Positions 44,702 through 52,827 of a DNA stretch of 64,000 nucleotides are shown in pieces (position 1 is the stretch's first letter; the number at the start of each line of letters is the position of its first letter). Source of the DNA: Candidatus Gastranaerophilales bacterium (lineage in GTDB: Bacteria; Cyanobacteriota; Vampirovibrionia; Gastranaerophilales; Gastranaerophilaceae); contig CALUTL010000001.1 in assembly GCA_944323655.1 (NCBI GenBank), positions 186,001 to 250,000 on the forward strand, written 5' to 3'. Under the pieces are notes generated by a model that worked only from the letters and a program-made list of their open reading frames with translations, ran no database searches and was not told the DNA's origin. The position numbers and the translations under genes were made by a program.

Positions 44702-47155
44702 ATGTTTAAGAAATTACTTTCATCCGGAACGATGGCGGCTCTTCTTGCTGCATTGTTCTGCTCTGTTTCGCCTGCTCTTGCAAGCGAAGCTGATTTAGTT
44801 GTTCCGAGTATTAAAGACGCAAGCCTCTCAAGTTACAATCTTCTCTTAATCGGGATTGTAATTTCGGTAATCGGCTTAATATTCGGATTTATTGAATTTT
44901 TAAGAATTAAAAAATTGGAAGTCCACGCAGCGATGGCTGATGTAGGCAACACTATTTTTGAAACCTGCAAAACTTACTTGATTCAACAAGGTAAGTTTTT
45001 GCTTGTATTAGAAGTGCTAATCGGTTTATGTATAGCATTTTATTTCGGTTACTTGCAGGGAATGCCGTTGAAAAACGTTTTAATTATCCTTGCTTGGTCA
45101 GTAATCGGTATATTAGGCTCTTATGCCGTTGCTTGGTTTGGAATCAGAATGAATACCTTAGCAAATGCAAGAACTTCATTCGCCTCATTAAAAGGACAGC
45201 CCCTAAATGTTTTAAACATTCCGTTGAAAGCCGGTATGTCAATCGGTGTATGCCTTGTATCAGTTGAATTGATTTTGATGCTTACAATTCTATTGTTTGT
45301 ACCGGGCGAAATTGCGGGTGCTTGCTTTATCGGGTTTGCAATCGGTGAATCTTTAGGCGCATCAGCACTTCGTGTGGCAGGCGGTATCTTTACAAAAATT
45401 GCTGATATCGGCTCAGATTTAATGAAAATTCAATTCGGTATAAAAGAAGATGACCCGAGAAACCCAGGGGTTATAGCAGACTGCACAGGCGACAACGCAG
45501 GAGATTCTGTAGGCCCAACTGCTGACGGTTTTGAAACTTACGGGGTCACAGGTGTTGCACTTGTTTCATTTATCTTGCTTGCAGTTGCAGGTTCTGAAAA
45601 TCAAGTTCAACTTTTAACCTGGATTTTTGTAATGAGATTTTTAATGATTGTAACTTCAGTTGTTGCATACTGGATTAACGGTGTAGCTGACAGAATTTAC
45701 GCAGCAAAAACTCAAAAATTCGATTTTGAAAAACCCTTAACTAACCTTGTTTGGTTAACTTCAATATTATCAATCGGTATGACTTTCGGAGTAAGCCACT
45801 GGCTTCTCGGAGGTTTGGAAGGGAATTTATGGCTGATTCTTTCTTGCATAATTTCTTGCGGAACTTTAGGAGCAGCATTAATTCCTGAATTTACGAAAAT
45901 ATTCACTTCACCTAAAGCTAAACACACTGAAGAAGTAGTAACAGCATCCCGTGAAGGCGGTGCATCATTGACAATCCTTTCAGGAATTGTTGCAGGTAAC
46001 TTCTCAGCATTCTGGATTGGTATGGTAATTGTTCTTTTGATGGGATTAGCTTATGTTGCATCAACATTTATTCCGTCAGAATTGATGATTTATCCGTCAG
46101 TATTTGCTTTCGGGCTTGTAGCTTTCGGATTTTTGGGTATGGGGCCTGTTACAATCGCAGTTGACTCTTACGGCCCTGTAACAGATAACGCTCAATCAGT
46201 TTATGAATTGTCTTTAATCGAAGATATTCCGAATATCTCAGAAGAAATCGAAAAAGATTTCGGATTTAAACCTGATTTTGACAACGCTAAAAAATACTTA
46301 GAAGAAAACGACGGTGCAGGAAACACCTTCAAAGCAACTTCAAAACCTGTACTTATCGGAACAGCTGTCGTAGGTGCGACAACAATGATTTTCTCTTTAA
46401 TCTTAGTCATAAAATCTACACTTGGATTAGAGCCTGAAATGATTTTGAATGTATTAAATCCTTATACATTACTTGGCTTCCTGGCTGGCGGCGCCGTAAT
46501 CTACTGGTTTAGCGGAGCTTCAATGCAGGCAGTAACAACAGGAGCTTATTCTGCAACCGAATACATCAAAGACAACATCAAACTCGGTGAAGCAGATGAA
46601 AAAAGCGCAAATGTTGCAAATTCAAAAGAAGTTGTAAAAATTTGTACACAATACGCACAAAAAGGTATGATAAATATCTTTATCGCACTATTCGCATTTG
46701 CTTTAGCATTTGCATGTCTTTCAGCACCTGGCTGTATGACATCAGCACCTGTTGCATTCTTTGTAAGCTACTTGATAGCAATTGCCGTATTTGGCTTATT
46801 CCAAGCAGTATTTATGGCAAACGCAGGCGGCTGCTGGGATAACGCTAAGAAAATCGTAGAAGTTGATTTGGCTGAAAAAGGAACCCCGCTTCACGAAGCA
46901 ACAGTAGTGGGCGACACAGTGGGAGATCCTTTTAAAGACACATCTTCAGTTGCAATGAACCCGATTATCAAATTCACAACATTATTCGGACTTCTTGCAA
47001 TGGAAATCGCAATTTCAGCAAGTTTCAGAGAAATAGCACCGATTGCAGGATGGGTATTCTTAATTATCGCCTTGATTTTCGTAATCAGATCATTCTATGC
47101 AATGAGAATCCCGTCAAAAGCCAACGTTGAAGCAAAAGCAGAAACAGAAGGCTAA
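44702..47155 (+). CDS. hppA: Membrane-bound pyrophosphatase (ion pump)
   Basis: 817 residues, about 16 membrane segments, with a possible signal-like N-terminus ending ALAS. It hydrolyses pyrophosphate and pumps H+ or Na+. The catalytic loop reads EDDPRNPGVIADCTGDNAGD, then SVGPTADGFETYGVTG; later acidic clusters (SYGPVTDNA, DTVGDPFKDTSSVAMNP) are intact. The DCTGDNAGDSVGPTADGFETYG form differs from the common [21 protein letters not shown] and belongs to a divergent branch. Pump ion cannot be decided by eye. It lets an anaerobe save energy from biosynthetic pyrophosphate. A strong promoter and a terminator frame it as a single gene. Confidence 0.95.
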   Translation: MFKKLLSSGTMAALLAALFCSVSPALASEADLVVPSIKDASLSSYNLLLIGIVISVIGLIFGFIEFLRIKKLEVHAAMADVGNTIFETCKTYLIQQGKFLLVLEVLIGLCIAFYFGYLQGMPLKNVLIILAWSVIGILGSYAVAWFGIRMNTLANARTSFASLKGQPLNVLNIPLKAGMSIGVCLVSVELILMLTILLFVPGEIAGACFIGFAIGESLGASALRVAGGIFTKIADIGSDLMKIQFGIKEDDPRNPGVIADCTGDNAGDSVGPTADGFETYGVTGVALVSFILLAVAGSENQVQLLTWIFVMRFLMIVTSVVAYWINGVADRIYAAKTQKFDFEKPLTNLVWLTSILSIGMTFGVSHWLLGGLEGNLWLILSCIISCGTLGAALIPEFTKIFTSPKAKHTEEVVTASREGGASLTILSGIVAGNFSAFWIGMVIVLLMGLAYVASTFIPSELMIYPSVFAFGLVAFGFLGMGPVTIAVDSYGPVTDNAQSVYELSLIEDIPNISEEIEKDFGFKPDFDNAKKYLEENDGAGNTFKATSKPVLIGTAVVGATTMIFSLILVIKSTLGLEPEMILNVLNPYTLLGFLAGGAVIYWFSGASMQAVTTGAYSATEYIKDNIKLGEADEKSANVANSKEVVKICTQYAQKGMINIFIALFAFALAFACLSAPGCMTSAPVAFFVSYLIAIAVFGLFQAVFMANAGGCWDNAKKIVEVDLAEKGTPLHEATVVGDTVGDPFKDTSSVAMNPIIKFTTLFGLLAMEIAISASFREIAPIAGWVFLIIALIFVIRSFYAMRIPSKANVEAKAETEG

Positions 47156-47198
47156 ATAAAAACAAAAACTAGGGAATATGAGTATTTCTCATATAAAG

Positions 47199-47230
47199 AA
47201 TCGCTCCGGTGAAAATCGGGGCGATTTTCA
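47199..47230 (+). terminator. Terminator after hppA
   Basis: AATCGCTCCG and CGGGGCGATT pair with one G-U around GTGAAAAT, then a short T run. It lies 44 bases after the stop. Confidence 0.8.
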
Positions 47231-47328
47231 TTTGTGAAATTATGTAAACTTTATTAAAAAAAATTAAAGTTATAAGTTCTTTCTGCCGAATACATCCTCT
47301 GTGTAGATAATAAAAGGAGAAAATTTTT

Positions 47329-48273
47329 ATGAGTGAATATCAGATCAATGACACAGGGCTTCCGCACGATATAACTATTAGTGGAACAGACCTTTCAGAA
47401 GAAGATAAGAAAAAACTTGAAAAACAAAAAACTAATGAAGACATTCAAAATTATTACAAGAAAGAAGAAAAGTCTGAAGAAAAACCTGCTTTAAATCAGA
47501 TTGAAGATAAAAAAGCAAAACTTATGAAGACAGCAGAGGATATACAAAAATACTATGATAACAATCCTGGTGAACATATGGAACTTAAGCACAAAGACAT
47601 TCCAAACAACTCAAAAGATTTTAAAACAATAATTAATGATGAATTAGAAAAATTTAAAAAAGCCATAGCTCCAAAACTTGAAACAATAGCAAAAGAATAC
47701 GAAGAAAAAAAACAGCAAATGGAAACTGAATTAAATGCAAATCAAAAAGCTGAAAAAGAACTTGCTGAAGAAGTAGAGAAAGCAAAAGCAGAATTGAATG
47801 AAGCCTTGAAAGCCGGCTCCCCTGACGTAGCGGAAAAAGATTATAACTATGAAGTATTAAAACAAAGGCTTGAAACTTTGAGAGCACTGAATAAAGAAAT
47901 GCAAGAAGAAGATTTAAAGATTAAAAAGCAGAAGAGTGAAGAAAAATTAATGAAAGCACTCCTAAATTCTGAAAATACAGATAATGAAACCCAATTAAAC
48001 TCCCAAAAATCTGAAACAGCTTTAGAACAAAAAATTCATTCACTTGAAAAAGAATTGAATCAACTTAAACAAGAATATAATGCTATTAGAAATGGACGTA
48101 TTAATTCCGCTTCTAGCCACAAAAGCGCCTCATATCTTCATACTCAAATTGAAAAAATTGAAACAGAATTAAAAACACTAAAAGCTCGTCAGGATAAAAA
48201 AAGCAATAAATCTTCGGAAGATCAAAACTTTGTTAAATATGATAAACAAAATAAATTAAATTTAAAACAATAA
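47329..48273 (+). CDS. Coiled-coil protein of unknown function
   Basis: 314 residues, very rich in Lys, Glu, Gln and Asn. Long coiled-coil stretches lie at about residues 100-190 and 225-300 (EQKIHSLEKELNQLKQE and QIEKIETELKTLKARQD). Two similar N-terminal segments, TNEDIQNYYKKEE and TAEDIQKYYDNNP, look like a short internal repeat. There is no signal or membrane segment. AAAAGGAGA precedes ATG. A terminator follows. No family recognised; it is perhaps structural. Confidence 0.75.
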   Translation: MSEYQINDTGLPHDITISGTDLSEEDKKKLEKQKTNEDIQNYYKKEEKSEEKPALNQIEDKKAKLMKTAEDIQKYYDNNPGEHMELKHKDIPNNSKDFKTIINDELEKFKKAIAPKLETIAKEYEEKKQQMETELNANQKAEKELAEEVEKAKAELNEALKAGSPDVAEKDYNYEVLKQRLETLRALNKEMQEEDLKIKKQKSEEKLMKALLNSENTDNETQLNSQKSETALEQKIHSLEKELNQLKQEYNAIRNGRINSASSHKSASYLHTQIEKIETELKTLKARQDKKSNKSSEDQNFVKYDKQNKLNLKQ

Positions 48274-48301
48274 ATATTATTTCTTAAATAACTAAATAAA
48301 T

Positions 48302-48334
48302 AAAAAAAGTGCAGACATAATCTGCACTTTTTTT
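48302..48334 (+). terminator. Terminator after coiled-coil gene
   Basis: AAAAAAAGTGCAGA and TCTGCACTTTTTTT pair around CATAA, and a T tract is part of the right arm. Confidence 0.9.
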
Positions 48335-48357
48335 AGAAAATCCTATGAGCAATTTAT

Positions 48358-48453
48358 ATGTCAAATAATTCAAAATTAAATACGGAATTAATATTAAAAC
48401 ATTTTGAAGAAACCAAGAAAGAATCCCTCAAAAAACTTAAAGAAGAAACTTAA
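48358..48453 (+). CDS. Very small possible protein, 31 residues
   Basis: ATG frame MSNNSKLNTELILKHFEE to KLKEET, highly charged and helical in look, like the end of the coiled-coil protein upstream. No ribosome site is seen and it follows a terminator. It may be chance or a remnant. Confidence 0.2.
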   Translation: MSNNSKLNTELILKHFEETKKESLKKLKEET

Positions 48454-48461
48454 AATATATA

Positions 48462-48518
48462 TTTACGGCATGTTTTTTTTATGCTAGAGTTGGGTTAAGA
48501 ATTTACAATAGCCGTAAA
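48462..48518. repeat. Inverted repeat upstream of dehydratase activase gene
   Basis: TTTACGGC (48462-48469) and GCCGTAAA (48511-48518) are perfect 8-bp inverted copies 41 bases apart, in the leader or promoter region of the next gene. Between them GCAT/ATGC forms a smaller hairpin around a T run. Confidence 0.4.
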
Positions 48519-48564
48519 ACAATTAAACAAAGCCTTCGGCAGCTTTAAATAAGGAAGTGAAAAT

Positions 48565-49572
48565 ATGAGTTTAACAGTATATTTAGGGATAGACGTAGGA
48601 TCAGTAACAACAAAACTAGCATTAGTTGATGAAAAAGGGAAATACGTAGACAGTTACATGCTAAGAACAGCAGGTAAGCCTGTAATGGCAGTACAGAAGG
48701 GTTTAAACGAACTCTACTCAAAAAAAATAACTGACTATAACGTAATGGGAGTAGGAACCACTGGTTCAGGCAGAAATTTAGCAGGCGCACTTGTTGGAGC
48801 GGATATTATAAAGAACGAAATCACGGCCCACGCAGTTGCCGCAAGCATAAATGTACCGGGAGTACAAACAATATTAGAAATCGGCGGTCAGGACAGCAAA
48901 ATTATAATTTTACGTGACGGTATCGTAACAGATTTTGCTATGAACACAGTTTGCGCGGCAGGCACAGGAAGTTTTCTTGACCAACAGGCAAACAGACTAA
49001 ATGTTCCGATAGAAAAGTTTGGCGAAACCGCACTTAAATCAACAAATCCTGCAAGAATTGCCGGCCGCTGCGGAGTATTTGCAGAAAGTGACTTAATCCA
49101 TAAACAACAATTAGGTTATCCTGTAGAAGACCTGCTTTACGGTCTATGTCAGGCTCTTGTACGTAATTACCTGTCAAATCTTGCATTAGGAAAGGAACTT
49201 TTACCTGTATTCTCATTCCAAGGGGGAGTAGCAACAAACCAAGGTATGGTAAAAGCTTTTGAAGAAGCCCTAGGCCACAAAGTTATTGTTCCTGAAAACC
49301 ACCAGACAATGGGTGCAATAGGAGCCGCATTGTTAGCGATGGAAAATCACCAATACACAGATGCTTCAACGAAATTCAAAGGCTGGGAAGTCGGCGATAT
49401 GCACTTCCACTCAATCACCTGCGAATGCAACGGATGTTCAAACAATTGTGAAGTTATCACCATCATTGAAGGAAATGATGAAGTTCAACACGTTGAAAAA
49501 ATAAAAGACATAAAAGGCAACATCATTGCACGCTGGGGCGGCACCTGCGGAAGATGGGATATTACAAATTAG
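48565..49572 (+). CDS. 2-hydroxyacyl-CoA dehydratase activase (BadF/HgdC family)
   Basis: 335 residues. ASKHA ATPase fold: GIDVGSVTTKLALVD (phosphate 1), GVGTTGSGR, LEIGGQDSK, CAAGTGSFLDQQA and FQGGVATNQGM. The two cysteines that bridge a [4Fe-4S] cluster between subunits are C130 and C169 (NTVCAAGTG, AGRCGVFAESD). It injects electrons, with ATP use, into a dehydratase or a related double-cubane enzyme. Unusual: a C-terminal extension with CECNGCSNNC, a possible second cluster or metal site. No dehydratase subunit is adjacent, so the target is unknown. AAGGAAGTG precedes ATG. Confidence 0.92.
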   Translation: MSLTVYLGIDVGSVTTKLALVDEKGKYVDSYMLRTAGKPVMAVQKGLNELYSKKITDYNVMGVGTTGSGRNLAGALVGADIIKNEITAHAVAASINVPGVQTILEIGGQDSKIIILRDGIVTDFAMNTVCAAGTGSFLDQQANRLNVPIEKFGETALKSTNPARIAGRCGVFAESDLIHKQQLGYPVEDLLYGLCQALVRNYLSNLALGKELLPVFSFQGGVATNQGMVKAFEEALGHKVIVPENHQTMGAIGAALLAMENHQYTDASTKFKGWEVGDMHFHSITCECNGCSNNCEVITIIEGNDEVQHVEKIKDIKGNIIARWGGTCGRWDITN

Positions 49573-49580
49573 CTTTTTTG

Positions 49581-49604
49581 TAAATTTTTATTAACAAAAA
49601 TTTA
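49581..49604 (+). terminator. Weak AT-rich hairpin after activase gene
   Basis: TAAATTTTT and AAAAATTTA pair around ATTAAC. There is no GC and no T tract, so termination is doubtful. Confidence 0.35.
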
Positions 49605-49670
49605 AATAAATGAAATTTTGCTGGGTATATATACTTTATATATTTAAAGTAATATAAACGAGGATTTATT

Positions 49671-50480
49671 ATGGGCGGATTTTCAATAAATTCTGACAGC
49701 GCTTGGTTACAACCCAAACCAACAACACAAAATCCTACTGGCAATGCGTTCAGTGCAGCCGGCAAGGCTTTAGGTGAAATAGGCAATCTTCTTATGGGAA
49801 ATGCGGCTACAAAATCCCAGACCTCACCTATAAGAGGAAATCAGACTATATCAAACACGAATGCCGCTAATAATCAAAAAACTATCCCTACATCAAAATC
49901 AAGTGCAAGTGAAGCAAACATAGTGGCCCAAACGCCTGCAGATGGAGACTTTAAAACCGGCAGCGTTGCAAATAACTTGTTTAATAAAATGACAAATGCA
50001 GAAGATGTAAAAATTTCCGTAATTTCGGATGAGATATCAGCTTTAATGTCAAAGAAAAATCCGACACCTGAAGAAATCAAACAAATACAAACGGCATTAA
50101 GCCAAGGTTTCCAAAAACTTGGCAGCTCAATGACCAAGTTTATTTCTACAAAATACGGAGATGGCGGCGAAACAATCAGCAAAGAAGCATTTATGAAATT
50201 CCAGAATGAAGGTTTATCAGATGTCGAAATCAAAAACATGGAAGAAAACAACAACAATGTATTTAACAGGCTTGACCACGATGGTGACGGCGTAATTTCA
50301 GAAAAAGAAATGGCAGCCTTCTATTACGCAATGGATTTTGATGATAAAAATGTCGGCAACGGCTCTATTGACACAGTTTCATATTATGCAAATATGTCAA
50401 TATTAGACGATCCGAACGAAAATATTTTTGATAAGAAAATGGATTATACATACAATATGCTTTCACAGAACGAAGAATAG
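49671..50480 (+). CDS. EF-hand calcium-binding protein
   Basis: 269 residues. The first 100 are Asn/Thr/Ser/Ala-rich and disordered in look, with no signal peptide. A helical part follows with a canonical EF-hand loop D-H-D-G-D-G-V-I-S-E-K-E (near residues 202-213) and a possible second, weaker loop (DFDDKNVGNGSIDTV). It likely binds Ca2+; partner and role are unknown. GAGGA precedes ATG. A short palindrome ACTTTA/TAAAGT lies in the upstream region (49630-49647). Confidence 0.82.
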   Translation: MGGFSINSDSAWLQPKPTTQNPTGNAFSAAGKALGEIGNLLMGNAATKSQTSPIRGNQTISNTNAANNQKTIPTSKSSASEANIVAQTPADGDFKTGSVANNLFNKMTNAEDVKISVISDEISALMSKKNPTPEEIKQIQTALSQGFQKLGSSMTKFISTKYGDGGETISKEAFMKFQNEGLSDVEIKNMEENNNNVFNRLDHDGDGVISEKEMAAFYYAMDFDDKNVGNGSIDTVSYYANMSILDDPNENIFDKKMDYTYNMLSQNEE

Positions 50481-50536
50481 GAAAAGCTTTTAATTTGAAT
50501 AATAATCCAGAATAAGAATACAAAAGGCTTTTATGC

Positions 50537-50542
50537 TATGAT
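50537..50542 (+). promoter_or_regulatory. Extended -10 of leaderless YkgJ-type gene
   Basis: TGC-TATGAT ends 6 bases before ATG 50549. The gap TTTGCT holds no ribosome site. Confidence 0.55.
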
Positions 50543-50548
50543 TTTGCT

Positions 50549-51223
50549 ATGGAGAATTTAAACAGCATAGTAAACAAACAGCGAACCGTATTTAGGGAAA
50601 AATTTAAGCAGGCAGTAAATGAAATTCAAGAACTTGCAGAAGGGATTAAACCCAAAGGGCTTGAGGCTGACATTTTTACGGAATTTCCGCCCGATAGTGA
50701 AGGCAGAAAATGGCAGACAGAATTTCTAAACCTGTTAGAGAATAAAATTTCGAAAGAAGTTTATATAAAATTTCAAAACATTTTAAAAGAGCGTTCTGAT
50801 TACAAATGCTTAGGATGCGCAACCTGCTGTAACTTAGCTTGCAGTGAATATTCACCCGAAGAATTAAAAAGACGAGCAGAAAACGGCGACAATTTTTCGA
50901 AGCAATTTTTAAGTATTTTTGTTCCCTACAAAGATAAAGAAGAAGCCCGAAAAGTTTATCCTGAATACATTGCGCTTTTAGAAGAAAATAAAGAGGACGA
51001 AGTATATTTTTATCACTGTCCGAAACTAACAGAAGACAAAAGATGTTCGGATTACGAAAACAGACCGCAGATATGTCGGGACTTTCCTGATAATCCTTTA
51101 TGTATATTGCCCACATCATGCGGATTTTACCTCTGGCGAGAAAAGAGCGAGGAACAAACGCTTTATCTTCATGCTATGATTGAGGTTGTGGAATATTACA
51201 AAGAAAAAATTCCGGTGAAGTAA
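50549..51223 (+). CDS. YkgJ-family CxxCxxCC protein
   Basis: 224 residues. An N-terminal helical part is followed by the metal-binding CLGCATCC (near residue 90), then CPKLTEDKRCSDYENRPQIC and a late CILPTSC, the full set of YkgJ (PF03692) cysteines, which bind Zn or Fe-S. FliB lysine methylase and YkgJ are in this family; the function here is unknown. It has a paralogue at 57562-58143. No Shine-Dalgarno; extended -10 ends 6 bases before ATG. Its stop overlaps rlmN by one base (TAATG), so it is coupled to rlmN. Confidence 0.88.
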   Translation: MENLNSIVNKQRTVFREKFKQAVNEIQELAEGIKPKGLEADIFTEFPPDSEGRKWQTEFLNLLENKISKEVYIKFQNILKERSDYKCLGCATCCNLACSEYSPEELKRRAENGDNFSKQFLSIFVPYKDKEEARKVYPEYIALLEENKEDEVYFYHCPKLTEDKRCSDYENRPQICRDFPDNPLCILPTSCGFYLWREKSEEQTLYLHAMIEVVEYYKEKIPVK

Positions 51224-52272
51224 TGAAAATATTATCAGGATTAAATTTAAAAGAAATCGAAGAAATAACGGACACCTTAAAGGCCTCCAAATTCAGAGCC
51301 CGCCAGATTCACAACTGGATTTACCTGAAATCTGTAAAAGAAATTGATGATATGACGGATTTGTCGGTAAAATTCAGAGAAGAATTAAAGCAAATAGCGA
51401 CGGTAACTGATGTAAAAATAAAAGTCAAGCAGGTAAGTTCAGACGGGACAATAAAATATTTACTTGAATACCCTGACGGCGAGTGTGTAGAGACGGTTTT
51501 AATGCGATTTGACAATCGTGCGAACCTGACAGCCTGCGTAAGCTCACAAATCGGGTGTGCGGTAAATTGTTCATTTTGTGCAACTGGAAAACGCGGATTT
51601 ATAAGGAATTTAACCTATAAAGAAATTCTGGAACAAGTTTTAACGATCCAAAGAGATACGGGCTTAAAAGTAACAAATATTGTATTTATGGGGCAGGGAG
51701 AGCCCTTATTAAATCTTGATAACGTACTAAAAGCGATGGAAATATTTAACGAAAGCTTCCAGATAGGCGCAAGAAGGATAACTGTATCGACAAGCGGAAT
51801 AATCCCTCAAATGTATAAACTAGCTGAAAACGATATGCAATCGACATTGGCAATTTCGCTACACGCCCCGAACCACACTATCAGAAAGCAGATTATGCCG
51901 ATAGAAAACAAATACGATATGTCGGAATTAAAAAAAGCGATGAAAAGCTACGTAAACAAAACAGGGCGAAGAATTACGATAGAATATTTACTGATAAAGG
52001 ATTTAAACGACACAACAGAAAGCGCCAAAGAGCTTGCTGAATATTTAAGCGACATCAAATGCAACATAAATTTAATTCCCTACAATCCGACGGCAAAGAA
52101 CGATTACAAGCGTCCGTCAAACAATTCGATCCAAAAGTTCAAATACTTGCTTGAGCATTCGGGGAAAAAGGTTACGGTAAGGTTAGAGCGAGGTTCAGAC
52201 ATAGATGCTGCGTGCGGACAGTTAAAAGGAAGGGTTGATAAAGAAAATGAAAGCGCTGATTCAAAGAGTTAA
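51223..52272 (+). CDS. rlmN: 23S rRNA/tRNA adenine-C2 methyltransferase RlmN
   Basis: 349 residues. Radical SAM enzyme that methylates A2503 of 23S rRNA and A37 of tRNA. The cluster motif is CAVNCSFC in QIGCAVNCSFCATGKRG, followed by FMGQGEPLLNLDNV and the second reactive cysteine in DIDAACGQL. The N-terminal helical domain is complete. It starts inside the stop codon of the preceding YkgJ-type gene and its 3' end overlaps dtd by 26 bases, so the three are one operon. Confidence 0.96.
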   Translation: MKILSGLNLKEIEEITDTLKASKFRARQIHNWIYLKSVKEIDDMTDLSVKFREELKQIATVTDVKIKVKQVSSDGTIKYLLEYPDGECVETVLMRFDNRANLTACVSSQIGCAVNCSFCATGKRGFIRNLTYKEILEQVLTIQRDTGLKVTNIVFMGQGEPLLNLDNVLKAMEIFNESFQIGARRITVSTSGIIPQMYKLAENDMQSTLAISLHAPNHTIRKQIMPIENKYDMSELKKAMKSYVNKTGRRITIEYLLIKDLNDTTESAKELAEYLSDIKCNINLIPYNPTAKNDYKRPSNNSIQKFKYLLEHSGKKVTVRLERGSDIDAACGQLKGRVDKENESADSKS

Positions 52273-52684
52273 AGAAGCATCGGTCAAGATTGACGGCGAG
52301 ATTTATTCAGCAATAAATGCCGGCATGCTTGTATTTTTGGGAGTAGAAAAAACAGACACATCTGAAAATGCCGAAAAACTTTCACAAAAAGTTTTAAGTT
52401 TAAGAATATTTGAAGACGAAAATGAAAAAATGAATTTTTCAATTCAGGACATAAAAGGCGAAATACTTGTGGTATCACAGTTTACCCTATGCGCAGACTG
52501 CAAGAAAGGCACCCGTCCGAGTTTTGATAACGCAGCCAATCCTGAAATCGCAAACGGATTGTATGAGGAATTTGTAAAACTTTTAACAAAATCCGGACTT
52601 ATTGTTAAGACAGGTAAATTTCGAGCGATGATGGAAATATCGCTTATAAACGACGGTCCGGTGACTTTTTGGGTAGAAAAATAA
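52247..52684 (+). CDS. dtd: D-aminoacyl-tRNA deacylase
   Basis: 145 residues. Hydrolyses D-aminoacyl-tRNA. Signature motifs SQFTLCADCKKGTRPSF and the cross-subunit GPVTFW near the end are intact. I chose ATG 52247, giving the common start MKALIQRVKEASV; an in-frame TTG 52235 with the site GGAAGGG just before it is an alternative. It overlaps rlmN by 26 bases. Confidence 0.95.
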   Translation: MKALIQRVKEASVKIDGEIYSAINAGMLVFLGVEKTDTSENAEKLSQKVLSLRIFEDENEKMNFSIQDIKGEILVVSQFTLCADCKKGTRPSFDNAANPEIANGLYEEFVKLLTKSGLIVKTGKFRAMMEISLINDGPVTFWVEK

Positions 52685-52695
52685 TTAATCCCCAC

Positions 52696-52724
52696 TTGCA
52701 AATATTTTATATCTGTGTTATTAT
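52696..52724 (+). promoter_or_regulatory. Promoter for the zinc-ribbon gene-rimM-trmD operon
   Basis: TTGCAA, a spacer of 17, TATTAT. It gives a leader of about 97 bases, AT-rich, with an orphan GAGGAG near 52760 that is not next to a start codon. Confidence 0.65.
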
Positions 52725-52827
52725 ATGAATATTAAGTATATTGATATTTATATTTTACCGAGGAGTAATCTTTTTTTAAATTAATTTTTATTATGCAATT
52801 ATTTTTTCTAATTAAGAGGCTTTCAAT

